From: Nitrososphaerota archaeon
GTDB taxonomy: Archaea; Thermoproteota; Nitrososphaeria; Nitrososphaerales; Gagatemarchaeaceae
DNA: 64,000 bases
Direction: 5' to 3'
Assembly (NCBI GenBank): GCA_027887005.1
Contig: JAPCJI010000001.1
Span: 62,001-126,000 of the forward strand
In this document: piece after piece, positions 1 through 7,948 of the stretch
Layout: every line of letters begins with the position of its first letter
Numbering within the stretch: position 1 is the first letter of the stretch
The notes under the pieces: model-generated
Told to the model about the DNA's origin: nothing
What the model saw: the letters and a program-made list of their open reading frames with translations, nothing else
Databases searched by the model: none
Program-made: the position numbers and the translations under genes

Positions 1-1
1 T

Positions 2-301
2 ACTGCAGACTTGGCCGTATTCGAGACTGCCAACGCGATATGGAAGCACCAGGTCCTTCTGCATGAGATCGATGACGGTATCCCATTTCTCTCGGTTCTT
101 TTTGGCCTGTTGAGGACGAACTCGGTAATCGCAATCAAGCCTGACGAGCAACTCATGAAGGTTGCGTACCAACTCGCTTCGCGGCACAACGCTCCAGTCT
201 ACGATATGGTCTTCGTCGCTCTCGCACTGGGCACAGGCCTCGAATTGAAGTCCTTCGACGATTCGCAGATGGCGATAATGAAGAGCGAATCCAACCGATG
301 A
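2..301 (+). CDS. PIN-domain protein (VapC-like), C-terminal part, cut by the window edge
   Basis: The frame is open from the first base, so the true start lies outside the window. The visible ~99 residues match the second half of a PIN-domain ribonuclease: an E-x-x-N-x-I-W-K helix, then a Y-D-M-V-F-V-A-L-A-L segment and a late aspartate pair near S-F-D-D. In the family these residues are part of the acidic metal site, and VapC-type members cleave RNA as toxins. The stop codon overlaps the ATG of the PadR-like gene (ATGA), so the two are translationally coupled. No antitoxin is visible, because it would be upstream. PIN fold is likely; a toxin role is inference. Confidence 0.75.
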   Translation, partial: TADLAVFETANAIWKHQVLLHEIDDGIPFLSVLFGLLRTNSVIAIKPDEQLMKVAYQLASRHNAPVYDMVFVALALGTGLELKSFDDSQMAIMKSESNR

Positions 302-672
302 TAAGCGCCCCCAAGGGAGTCCTCCGCCTGGCTGCGCTCAAAATGCTCTCTGATTCCTCGCTTTCTGGCACCGACCTTGCTCAGCAGATCAGGAGAGTCA
401 GCGACGGTGAATGGAAGCCCGGACCAGGTTCCATCTACCTGATACTGGGAGAGCTTCTCAAGAAGGGTCTGATTACTGAGCTCCCGAAACGCGAAGGAAA
501 CGTCCGCCGTTACATTGTCTCCGGCAAGGGGAAGATGGAGCTCGCAAGGCTGACGAAGGAAGCAAGCGCCGAGGTCCAAAAACAGCTCAGGCTCCTCGCA
601 GTGTACTCCTCCCTCGCAGGGGAACCGGAGCTTCAGAAGCGCGTCCGTTCCTTCGCCGACTCCCTTTCCTGA
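298..672 (+). CDS. PadR-family winged-helix transcriptional regulator
   Basis: A 124-residue DNA-binding protein. It has the PadR signature: an N-terminal helix (LRLAALKMLS), a helix-turn-helix around residues 22-45, the P-G-x-G-S-I-Y-L-I-L recognition segment, then K-K-G-L-I-T and a wing with R-R-Y-I-V-S-G-K-G. The length fits short PadR members (about 100-120 residues), with a C-terminal helix for dimerisation. The ATG overlaps the stop of the PIN gene by four bases. PadR proteins usually repress a nearby gene in response to a ligand; the transporter downstream at 724 is one possible target, but that link is only positional. Confidence 0.85.
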   Translation: MISAPKGVLRLAALKMLSDSSLSGTDLAQQIRRVSDGEWKPGPGSIYLILGELLKKGLITELPKREGNVRRYIVSGKGKMELARLTKEASAEVQKQLRLLAVYSSLAGEPELQKRVRSFADSLS

Positions 673-723
673 CATGCCAGTCGCCAAAGCCTAAGAATAC
701 CCGATAGGCGACTCAAACCTGCC

Positions 724-2067
724 TTGTCTGACAAGCCGGTCGCGGTCGAGAAGGTCGGAATCGAGCACGTAACGGAGGAGCAGCGCCACGGTTCTCCCGG
801 GCGGAACTTCACCCTCTGGTTCGCCGCCAACCTCACCGTCGCAGACTACGTGATCGGGGTGCTGACAACGGCGGTCTTCCATCTGCCGCTTAGCCAGGCG
901 ATCCCTATCTTCCTGTTTGGCAACCTCCTCGGAGGCCTGTTTCTCGGTTTCGCCGCGGCCATGGGGCCGAGCCTTGGATTCCCACAGATGCTCTCGTCGC
1001 GGGCGTCGTTCGGTCGGTTCGGGAACTACCTGCCTGGGGGTCTGAACTGGGTCAGCACGGTGGGCTGGTTCACTGTGAACACGATCCTGGCCACCGAGGC
1101 GGTCCAGGTCCTTTACCCAGGCGCCAACTTCGCCGTGGTGGCGGTTCTGCTCGTGGTCGTCCAGGTCCTCATCGCCGTCTACGGTCACGACTTCATCCAC
1201 CTCTTCGAGAAGGTCATGGCGGTCGTCCTCGGCCTCCTCTTCCTATGGCTGTTCTACCTGGCGACTCCAGACCTCGGGCCCGCGGCCTCGGTCGGTTCGC
1301 CGGCTGGCATCGGGGTCCTGGCTACGGTCTTCGCCATCGTCTTTTCATATCTGATGTCTTGGGCTCCCTACGCCTCCGACTACTCGAGGTACATCCCTTC
1401 GGGAGCGTCGAGGAGGAAGATCCTAGTCCTGGCCCTTGCGGGAGGAGCTGCTTCGTCCTTTGCCATCGAGGCGATAGGGGGAATCGTCGGGGTCCTCTCC
1501 CCACCCCACGCCCTTCCGAGCGGCGGGCTCAATTACTTCGGCGCCCTCAATTCGTTCGCTGGCTCGTCCGGGGCCCTGGCCATGCTGACGATAATCCTGG
1601 GGGCCCTGGCCGCGAACGCGCTCAACCTTTACACCAACGCCCTATCCGCGTTGGTGCTCGACGTCAAGGCCCGGCGCTGGGTGACAGTCGTAGCGGGCGG
1701 TGTGGTCGGCTTGGCCCTAACAATTGTATTCGGCTCCGACTTCGAACCCTTCTTCGAGAACTTCCTCCTCGCCCTCGCCTACTGGATCACGCCATGGCTC
1801 GGAGTCATCCTGGTCGACTTCTACCTCGCTAGGCGGACTTCGGTTGAAAGCACTCTCGGGGCGCCTCGAATCGACGGCCCCGCCCTCGGAGTCTACCTCG
1901 TTTCGCTCCTTGTATCGGTGCCATTCATGGTGCCCCTCCTGTCGTACTCCTTCCCGGTTGGCTCCCTCGCCTCAGTCTTCGGAGGGGCAGACTTGAGCTA
2001 CTTCGTCTCGTTCGCCGTGGCCGTGGCCCTCACCTACGCTGTCCGGAGACGCTCCCTGCGTGTTTAA
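724..2067 (+). CDS. NCS1-family nucleobase:cation symporter
   Basis: A 447-residue integral membrane protein with about 12 hydrophobic helices. The N-terminus carries the family signature (I-E-H-V-T-E-E-Q-R-H-G followed by F-T-L-W-F-A-A-N-L), typical of cytosine/purine/allantoin permeases that import nucleobases or related compounds with Na+ or H+. Other family-like parts are the P-x-L-G-F-P-Q-M-L-S-S-R-A-S-F-G loop and W-I-T-P-W-L-G-V near helix 10. Translation starts at TTG, just after the PadR gene. The substrate cannot be read from the sequence. Confidence 0.9.
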   Translation: MSDKPVAVEKVGIEHVTEEQRHGSPGRNFTLWFAANLTVADYVIGVLTTAVFHLPLSQAIPIFLFGNLLGGLFLGFAAAMGPSLGFPQMLSSRASFGRFGNYLPGGLNWVSTVGWFTVNTILATEAVQVLYPGANFAVVAVLLVVVQVLIAVYGHDFIHLFEKVMAVVLGLLFLWLFYLATPDLGPAASVGSPAGIGVLATVFAIVFSYLMSWAPYASDYSRYIPSGASRRKILVLALAGGAASSFAIEAIGGIVGVLSPPHALPSGGLNYFGALNSFAGSSGALAMLTIILGALAANALNLYTNALSALVLDVKARRWVTVVAGGVVGLALTIVFGSDFEPFFENFLLALAYWITPWLGVILVDFYLARRTSVESTLGAPRIDGPALGVYLVSLLVSVPFMVPLLSYSFPVGSLASVFGGADLSYFVSFAVAVALTYAVRRRSLRV

Positions 2068-2149
2068 GCAAAGCTCACCCGCAGGGGGGTGTCAGTCGTT
2101 TCCTTCTCGCCCTGGAGCCATGCGCAGATTTTTATCCTAAGCCCGCGAC

Positions 2150-2425
2150 GTGTCGACCGTGTCTACCGAGACCAAGTTCAAGGTGAATGTCTATCCTTCA
2201 CCCAAGCCCAAGAAGGTCCCCAAGGTCGTCTCTGCGGAGCTCAAGGGAGGCGCGAGCCCCAAGGCAATCTCGAGGATGAAGAAAGAGAGCGTCGACTGTC
2301 CCGTCGTGAAAAAGGAGGTTGGCTTCCTCGTGTGCTTCGCCTGCCCGTCGTTCCTCAGGCGCGTTTCAGGGGTGGTCGACTGCGCGGGGGGTTCGGGCCC
2401 ACCGGCTGACTGGCTGCTCGGCTAA
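2150..2425 (+). CDS. Small four-cysteine protein, unknown function
   Basis: A 91-residue protein with a basic N-terminal half and four cysteines at 50, 62, 65 and 78 (C-x11-C-x2-C-x12-C), consistent with one zinc or Fe-S site. A T-rich TATA-like box at about 2128-2135 sits upstream of GTG codons at 2150 and 2159, so a leaderless start is likely and either GTG could be used. It converges with the membrane gene at 2422-2730 and the stop codons overlap. I do not recognise the family. Confidence 0.55.
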   Translation: MSTVSTETKFKVNVYPSPKPKKVPKVVSAELKGGASPKAISRMKKESVDCPVVKKEVGFLVCFACPSFLRRVSGVVDCAGGSGPPADWLLG

Positions 2426-2730
2426 CCCTTGAGGAAGCCGATGGCCAGACCGACGATGAAAGTCAGCGAAGAGTAGGGCAAGTAGCCAGATAGCCGTTGT
2501 ACATCGGATGTCAGCGCCCCGCCCGACTTTATCAGCGAAAGGAGGGGAGTAAGGATCTGGCCAGGGGCGACGACTCCCAGGAGGATTAGAACGATGACGA
2601 GTATCGCGAGCGCTATCCCGATCTTCAGAACGCTCTTGATTATCAGGCCGACTATGAATCCGAGGATGAGAGGGAGTATGGCTGCCACGAGGAAGGTGGT
2701 CGAAAGGTCAGGAGGTAGTATGCTCACCAT
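2422..2730 (-). CDS. Small membrane protein, FUN14-like
   Basis: A 102-residue protein with two or three hydrophobic helices. Glycines are regularly spaced (G-F-I-V-G-L-I-I-K-S-V-L-K-I-G) and there is a C-terminal helix ending in G-F-L-K-G. This resembles archaeal FUN14-domain proteins, whose function is unknown. The frame stays open upstream to 2886, but the ATG at 2730 begins the hydrophobic protein sensibly and the extra 52 residues look non-coding, so I start here. Confidence 0.6.
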   Translation of the reverse strand: MVSILPPDLSTTFLVAAILPLILGFIVGLIIKSVLKIGIALAILVIVLILLGVVAPGQILTPLLSLIKSGGALTSDVQRLSGYLPYSSLTFIVGLAIGFLKG

Positions 2731-2880
2731 TGGGTGAGAACCCCTTCGCATTTCCTTATGAACGTATCCATTTAGACGAAGGCCCCTTTCTAGTCTCCAA
2801 AAGGTCGAAGGACGTGACCCTTCGACGAAGGGCAGATCCCGCCAGAAACCGTTTAAAGCGCTGCGACATCCCGCCCGAAT

Positions 2881-4005
2881 GTGCAAGGAAGAAAGAGCCT
2901 TTACTTTGCAGGCTCCTCTGTCCTGGCAGCAACTGTCTTAAGCATCTTTCTCCACTCTTCTCTTTCTTCGCCAAACCTCTACAGCGACATTGGGTCGTTT
3001 TGGGGCCGAGACTGGATTCGCGCCGGGCTTTTTCCCAATCTCTCCCAGAACACCTTCTTCGAGTACCCGCCCCTGGCAAGCTACTTCCTCTACTTCGCCA
3101 GGGCCGTCGGCGGGAGTTATGATGGTTACTACGCCGTCTTCAGTGTCCTGAGCCTTTGCACCGCCGTGGGAATCGGTTGGTCATCCTGGCGGCTTGCCAA
3201 GGCCTTGGGGAGGGAATTGAACCCAGTCTACTTCATACTTCCCAGCATGGTAGTCTACGGCCTCTACAGCTTCGACCTCTTCAACGCCTTCCTCATCGTA
3301 CTGAGCCTCCAGTTCTTCGTGGAGGGCAAGAAGACTGCATCAGGTATCGCGCTCGCGCTGGCGGTCTCGACCAAACTGGTCGGAATACTTCTACTTCCTA
3401 TCTTCCTGATGGGCATGAACGGCTCAAGGCGGAGGAGAAGGTACTTGCTCGTGGTCGCAATCGTCGTCCTCCTAACCTATGCTCCCTTCCTAATCCTCAA
3501 CTTCGGGTATTTCTCTCAATTTCTGTCCTTCTTCCGGACCTGGGGCCTGGAGGACGCCTGGTATGTCTGGATATTCCAGAATCCCGCGACCTGGGGATAC
3601 GCGAAGGCCTTCGGCCTCGGCCTCACCTGCCTCCTTCTCTTCTTTGTCTACACCCGGAGGCTCGAGGTGACCACGAAGTCATTTCTTGCACTCTCCGCGT
3701 ATCTGGTGGGGACCTACCTCTACGCGCCACAGTTCAGCCTGATGCTGATTCCACTGGTCGCAGTATTGGACCTCAGGAATCCCGCGGTATTCTTCTGGGA
3801 CGCTTTCAACGTGCTTATCATCCTGACGTGGTTCGGTGTCTCAAACCCGACGATGGCTGGCACTCTACCCCAGGCCGTCGCCCTGATTCGGACCGGGATG
3901 CTGGCAGTGATGATGGCAGCTTTGCTGAAATCCAACGGCGTATGGTTCCCCCCGCGCTTTCACCTCGGGGGAGGGAAAGTCGAAAAGCCGAGCGACCTTC
4001 TTTGA
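2881..4005 (+). CDS. Multi-membrane glycosyltransferase (GT-C type, DUF2029/GT87-like)
   Basis: A 374-residue protein with about ten hydrophobic helices. The first outside loop contains Y-S-D-I-G-S-F-W and later F-E-Y-P-P-L-A-S, the pattern of GT-C enzymes that use polyprenyl-phosphate sugars; the acidic residue (D or E) of the loop is the usual catalytic position. A TATA-like tttaaa at 2851-2856 lies ~28 bases before the GTG start, so the transcript is probably leaderless. With the PMT-family enzyme at 4064-6001 (opposite strand, convergent) it suggests surface glycosylation. Acceptor and sugar are unknown. Confidence 0.75.
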   Translation: MQGRKSLYFAGSSVLAATVLSIFLHSSLSSPNLYSDIGSFWGRDWIRAGLFPNLSQNTFFEYPPLASYFLYFARAVGGSYDGYYAVFSVLSLCTAVGIGWSSWRLAKALGRELNPVYFILPSMVVYGLYSFDLFNAFLIVLSLQFFVEGKKTASGIALALAVSTKLVGILLLPIFLMGMNGSRRRRRYLLVVAIVVLLTYAPFLILNFGYFSQFLSFFRTWGLEDAWYVWIFQNPATWGYAKAFGLGLTCLLLFFVYTRRLEVTTKSFLALSAYLVGTYLYAPQFSLMLIPLVAVLDLRNPAVFFWDAFNVLIILTWFGVSNPTMAGTLPQAVALIRTGMLAVMMAALLKSNGVWFPPRFHLGGGKVEKPSDLL

Positions 4006-4063
4006 CAATTCAAAGAGCCAGCCGGTTCCATTCCAGTCCAATAGGGCCCCTCCCCCGAGGGTT

Positions 4064-6001
4064 CTATCTTCCTAGGAGGGCTCTGACAAAGTTGGGCAGA
4101 AATGCCTTGTCCGGGAAATACACGAAGAAGAAGACGAAAGCCATGGCAAGATAGACTAGCGCAAGCTTCCGCGGGAACCATTCCCGGGTGAGGAGGAACC
4201 CCGCCCCGAGGGCGAGGGAGGGGATTGCGGGGACGATGTAGAATGGGTAAGTTACTCTCCCGAACGCAAAGAGGAAGATGTAGGGAATGTAGCTCCACAG
4301 GAACCAGGTCAGGGCTAGGGCCGCAGTCCCAAGTTCATCTGAGAAGCGCGCCCCAGGACTTGCAGAGAAGCCGAATTCTTCGAGGCTCGGTTGCAGTCCT
4401 CTGAACCTCTTCCAGAGCAGGAAGACGGCAATCGGTGCCCAGATGAAGAGGGCCCAAGTCACTATCAAGTTGGTGACCCCGTAGTATGCCAGACCCACGA
4501 AGGAGTAGGCTCCGCCCTGGCAGACACCGCCCACGGAATTGGGACAGACGCTGACGGAGGTGGCGTAGTAGGTCACCGGGTTGTAGTACAGTATCCAGTC
4601 CGTGGGAAGGATCGGAGCGCCGCCCGGATTATTGGCGAACTTACACCAATAGCCTGTGGTGGGCGAGCAGGCCAGCTGCTTCGCGATCAGTCCGGAGCCG
4701 TAGCTCAGCATGTACCTGAGCTGGTCCACAAAAGTCGGGACGGCCGGGCTCGCTAGAAGCGAGTCGTAGGTCTGCAGCCCGACCGAGAAGACGGCCACGA
4801 GGACCACCGCCATCTTGACAGCCGAGAGGTACCTTTGCCTCCTATTCCCGTCGCCGAAGAGAAGATGGTACGTGAGAAGGCCAAGGGCGAGGAATATGGC
4901 CGTCTCCTTCGAAAGTCCAGCAAGAGCCAACATGATCCCAGTCACCACATACCTGTCGAACTTCCAGAATCCGACCCTCCAGGTGTAGGTGAAGAATGCG
5001 AGGATGCCGAAGAAGGCCATGGGAACGTCAAGGAGTGCGGCACTAGATTGTGCAAAGAACATCACATCGAATGCGAAAAGAAGGGCCGCGAAATAAGCCA
5101 GGCGGCGGTTACCGGACACCTTCCAGGCGACCCCGAAGAGCAGGGGGATGCTGAAGCTTCCCAGGATCACGGGAAGAATCCTCCACCCGAAGGAGTTGTA
5201 CTCGCCAAACAAAGCCATCCCGCCCGCTATCAGTGCGGCCGAAAGGTATGGGTGCTCCATGTGGCAATTTGACAACGACGTCGAACAGTGCTGGCCGACG
5301 AGGATCCCCTGGGCCTCAGGGACATAGTACGATTCGTCCATGATGCAGCCATAGGTCATCTTCGACGTGTCGTAGCACGTAAGGTACTCGTAGGAGACTG
5401 CAAGCATGTCGACAGGACCCTGCACCGCCCAAGATCCTGTAACTCCCTGGCCCGGCTCAAGTGGCAGAGCGTAGCTCGGTGCAGGACTAAGCCCAGAGGG
5501 AGGGAGCAAGACAGAGTCGACTGAAACGTCAACGGCGACAATCGCCGACCCTCCGGTTGCCTCCACGCGTATCGTCAACTGCTCCCCTGTCGCAGTCGAG
5601 TTCACGGTGACATGATCGTCTTGAAGGGCCGTGCCGACCGATCCTGAGAGAGTCACCGACTGTCCAGCCTGTGGAGCATCGATGACGTATAGGTGCGCGA
5701 GGAGCGTCCCCAGGGTCAGGATTGCAACGAAGGCCAGCGGCCTCCTCGCGCCTGGGTAGACCTGATAGGCGTGAAGTGCCCCGAAGATCAGACTGGATAG
5801 AGACAGAAGCACGAGAGATACGGTCAAGAGGAAGGCAGGGAATAGTAGCAGAGAGCTGCCTGTAGCCGCATGTGCCACCAACACACCGACGAGCAAGAAA
5901 AGGTCGCCGAACACGGTAGCGAGCAGTAGCCGAATAGACGACCAGGTGAACCTAGTGCTCCCCGGTCTGCCTCCTATACGCACCCAACGACGGACATCCA
6001 C
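4064..6001 (-). CDS. PMT-family (GT39) membrane glycosyltransferase
   Basis: A 645-residue membrane protein with about 12 predicted helices. After two or three N-terminal helices there is an extracellular insertion (roughly residues 105-240), then the conserved H-M-E-H-P-Y-L-S-A segment and F-D-V-M-F-F-A-Q-S-S and L-L-D-V-P-M loops typical of dolichyl-phosphate-mannose:protein mannosyltransferases. Such enzymes transfer a lipid-linked sugar to proteins outside the membrane. The large beta-rich insertion is unusual for the family. Start is GTG. Pilins and Ig-repeat proteins elsewhere in the window are plausible acceptors, but this is inference. Confidence 0.8.
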   Translation of the reverse strand: MDVRRWVRIGGRPGSTRFTWSSIRLLLATVFGDLFLLVGVLVAHAATGSSLLLFPAFLLTVSLVLLSLSSLIFGALHAYQVYPGARRPLAFVAILTLGTLLAHLYVIDAPQAGQSVTLSGSVGTALQDDHVTVNSTATGEQLTIRVEATGGSAIVAVDVSVDSVLLPPSGLSPAPSYALPLEPGQGVTGSWAVQGPVDMLAVSYEYLTCYDTSKMTYGCIMDESYYVPEAQGILVGQHCSTSLSNCHMEHPYLSAALIAGGMALFGEYNSFGWRILPVILGSFSIPLLFGVAWKVSGNRRLAYFAALLFAFDVMFFAQSSAALLDVPMAFFGILAFFTYTWRVGFWKFDRYVVTGIMLALAGLSKETAIFLALGLLTYHLLFGDGNRRQRYLSAVKMAVVLVAVFSVGLQTYDSLLASPAVPTFVDQLRYMLSYGSGLIAKQLACSPTTGYWCKFANNPGGAPILPTDWILYYNPVTYYATSVSVCPNSVGGVCQGGAYSFVGLAYYGVTNLIVTWALFIWAPIAVFLLWKRFRGLQPSLEEFGFSASPGARFSDELGTAALALTWFLWSYIPYIFLFAFGRVTYPFYIVPAIPSLALGAGFLLTREWFPRKLALVYLAMAFVFFFVYFPDKAFLPNFVRALLGR

Positions 6002-6107
6002 CTACTAGAAAAACTCTGATTCACTGCTTACGACGTAATCGGATTACCCTGGCCCTGTCAAAGAGCACGGCACCTTCCGGCTGCGTTTGAAGATACGATC
6101 TTTGAGG

Positions 6108-6548
6108 TTACCCGAACGCGCCGGTTCGGGGAACCAGGCCGAATCCCCGCACGAAGCCGAACGCGCTCTGCAGAGACGCATTCTTGACCGCGGAGACTTC
6201 ATGCATTTCTATGCTCCTTTCCCAGAGCTGTTCCAGGATCTTCCGTTTCACGACCATCCACCCTATCTCCCCAAGGAGGCTGGTGAGCGCCCGCTCAAGC
6301 CTTGCTGGGTCCTGGCTCGCCTGTTCCAAGGTAAGGCTGGACTCTTTCGACATGTAAAACAGGACTGTCTTCTTCCCCTCTTCAGTGAAGACCGTCGTCA
6401 GCGCCTTGTCGAGTTTGAGACGAATACGTTCGAACTCGCTCGTCTGTTCTGCGCCCCCCCAAACGGACAGTTTTCTGCCTAGCAGGTTCACTTGGCTGAA
6501 TTCCAAACTGCGCTTATTAGTAATTGTGGATTCCAGATACGAATTCAC
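6108..6548 (-). CDS. Solitary NitrOD5-like domain protein
   Basis: A 146-residue soluble, helical protein starting at GTG. Its middle part (V-F-T-E-E-G-K-K-T-V-L-F-Y, then D-P-A-R-L-E-R-A-L-T-S-L-L-G-E-I-G) aligns by eye with the smaller protein at 16683-16898 and less clearly with 61249-61737. The pattern resembles the thaumarchaeal output domain called NitrOD5, whose role is unknown but which occurs with signalling domains. No catalytic residues are visible. It is divergent from the winged-helix gene at 6692, and they may share a control region. Confidence 0.6.
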   Translation of the reverse strand: MNSYLESTITNKRSLEFSQVNLLGRKLSVWGGAEQTSEFERIRLKLDKALTTVFTEEGKKTVLFYMSKESSLTLEQASQDPARLERALTSLLGEIGWMVVKRKILEQLWERSIEMHEVSAVKNASLQSAFGFVRGFGLVPRTGAFG

Positions 6549-6657
6549 CTACTTAGTGAAGCGACAGCCTGAGGATCCGCTCGCAAGGCACGTTCCCTCG
6601 CGGTCGGCCTCAGCCAGACTCAGTTGTACTTGGAAAAATGGACGACTAATCTATAAT

Positions 6658-6666
6658 GATTATATA
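6658..6666 (+). promoter_or_regulatory. TATA box for the winged-helix gene at 6692
   Basis: An A/T-only run (gattatata) inside a longer ctataatgattatatag stretch, centred ~30 bases before the ATG at 6692. This spacing predicts a leaderless transcript. Confidence 0.6.
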
Positions 6667-6691
6667 GAACAGGGGGCACACTTAGCTCAAG

Positions 6692-7036
6692 ATGTCAATT
6701 TCCGAGTCCTACGTCTCGGTTCAGGTCGACAACGCTGTGAGCAAGAAAGGCCCGGCGCGAAGGTCTGAACTGGAGATCAAGATGGACGTACTGCAAGTGG
6801 TCTCGAACGGAATCGACAGGCCGACCCAGATAATGTACAAGGCAAACCTTTCTTGGGTGGCCCTCCAATCGAATCTGAAGACTCTCGTCGCCGCGAGCTT
6901 CCTAAGGGAAGAGGACCTTGGGAGCAGGAAGAGGTACGAGCTCACGCAGAGAGGTTTCGACATATTGCGGTCGTTCCAAAAGGTCATCGAGACGATGGGT
7001 TCCTTCCAGCCTGTGCAGAAGCAGGTCTCGTTCTGA
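6692..7036 (+). CDS. HTH_45-type archaeal winged-helix regulator (copy 1)
   Basis: A 114-residue protein with one winged-helix domain. The core reads M-D-V-L-Q-V-V, then P-T-Q-I-M-Y-K-A-N-L-S-W and a wing with R-K-R-Y-E-L-T-Q-R-G. This is the archaeal HTH_45 family, which includes regulators related to ArnR of archaellum control. Three more copies occur at 57212, 57501 and 60819. The domain lacks any sensor, so it probably acts as a small DNA-binding switch. The next gene on the same strand is the ACT-V4R protein. Confidence 0.85.
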   Translation: MSISESYVSVQVDNAVSKKGPARRSELEIKMDVLQVVSNGIDRPTQIMYKANLSWVALQSNLKTLVAASFLREEDLGSRKRYELTQRGFDILRSFQKVIETMGSFQPVQKQVSF

Positions 7037-7164
7037 GTTATTCAGGCAATAGCCCTCGAGCCCGGCGGGTCTTCTGCCCTCCTCTTTCTGAATTCGCATA
7101 GAAACTTGTCCGCACGGTTCTCCTTCCAAAGACTTACTTACCCTCTCTTTCCGTTCAAGGCTCC

Positions 7165-7944
7165 GTGCAAGGTCACGAGAAGCACGTAATGGTTTTTCAC
7201 TACGACCCCAAGAAGAAGTTCTTCCTCGTGTCCTTGGAGCTCGAGAACAGACCTGGCGCCCTCGGTAACCTCGCGAATCTTCTCGGCATACGCGGGATGA
7301 ATATGCTCGAGGGGTTCTTCGGGGCAAATACGGCCGAATCAAACGGCACCGTAAGTTTCTTTCTTGAATCGGCGAATTCCCGACTTGACGAGAGGTGGTT
7401 GAAGGAGTTCATAGAATCCTCTGTCGGCGTTCAGGACGTTGAGGTCAAAGGAAGCGTGGAAGGGTTCCTCGCAGACTCTCTGAACTTCCCAGTCGTTTGG
7501 AACACTGGGGACCGTTCGATCGTCATGAGGATGGAATACGTCAGGAAGATTTTCGATGCGGTTAGGAAGGGGATCGGCGCGAGCGGGGACCAGGTAATCT
7601 ACAACCAAGGCTTCGACTACGGAAAGGCCACTTGGGTGAACACATTCTCGGTATTTCGTCCTACGAGTGTTGCGGCACTCTCAGAAGTGCTCCAAATCTA
7701 CTCGGCCGTAGGGTGGGGTCAAGTCGCGCTCCTTGAGTTGGATGTGAAGACTAGGCGCGCTAGGATTACAATGACGGACGGGTTTGAATGCACGGGGCTT
7801 GCCACAGGAAAGGCGGAGAGCTATTTCGTCAGAGGTCATATCGCGGGAGCTATGTCCGCTTATTTTGGCACAGATGTTAAAGCAAGTGAGACCAAGTGCC
7901 TATCCATGGGAGACAAGCACTGTGAGTTCGAGCTCTCGCCCTAG
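7165..7944 (+). CDS. ACT-V4R ligand-sensing protein
   Basis: A 259-residue soluble protein. Residues ~12-85 form an ACT domain (F-L-V-S-L-E-L-E-N-R-P-G-A-L-G-N-L), which binds amino acids or other small ligands. Residues ~110-259 form a V4R domain ending in the typical K-C-L-S-M-G-D-K-H-C-E-F. V4R domains bind small, often hydrophobic molecules and feed regulatory proteins. There is no DNA-binding part, so it presumably acts through a partner such as the winged-helix protein just upstream. Start is GTG at 7165; an ATG eight codons later is an alternative. Confidence 0.85.
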   Translation: MQGHEKHVMVFHYDPKKKFFLVSLELENRPGALGNLANLLGIRGMNMLEGFFGANTAESNGTVSFFLESANSRLDERWLKEFIESSVGVQDVEVKGSVEGFLADSLNFPVVWNTGDRSIVMRMEYVRKIFDAVRKGIGASGDQVIYNQGFDYGKATWVNTFSVFRPTSVAALSEVLQIYSAVGWGQVALLELDVKTRRARITMTDGFECTGLATGKAESYFVRGHIAGAMSAYFGTDVKASETKCLSMGDKHCEFELSP

Positions 7945-7948
7945 CCAA

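Noticed and set aside
3156-4154. 332-codon frame on the forward strand
   Set aside because: It overlaps the glycosyltransferase in another phase; its arginine-rich, patternless translation is a shadow of a GC-rich membrane gene.
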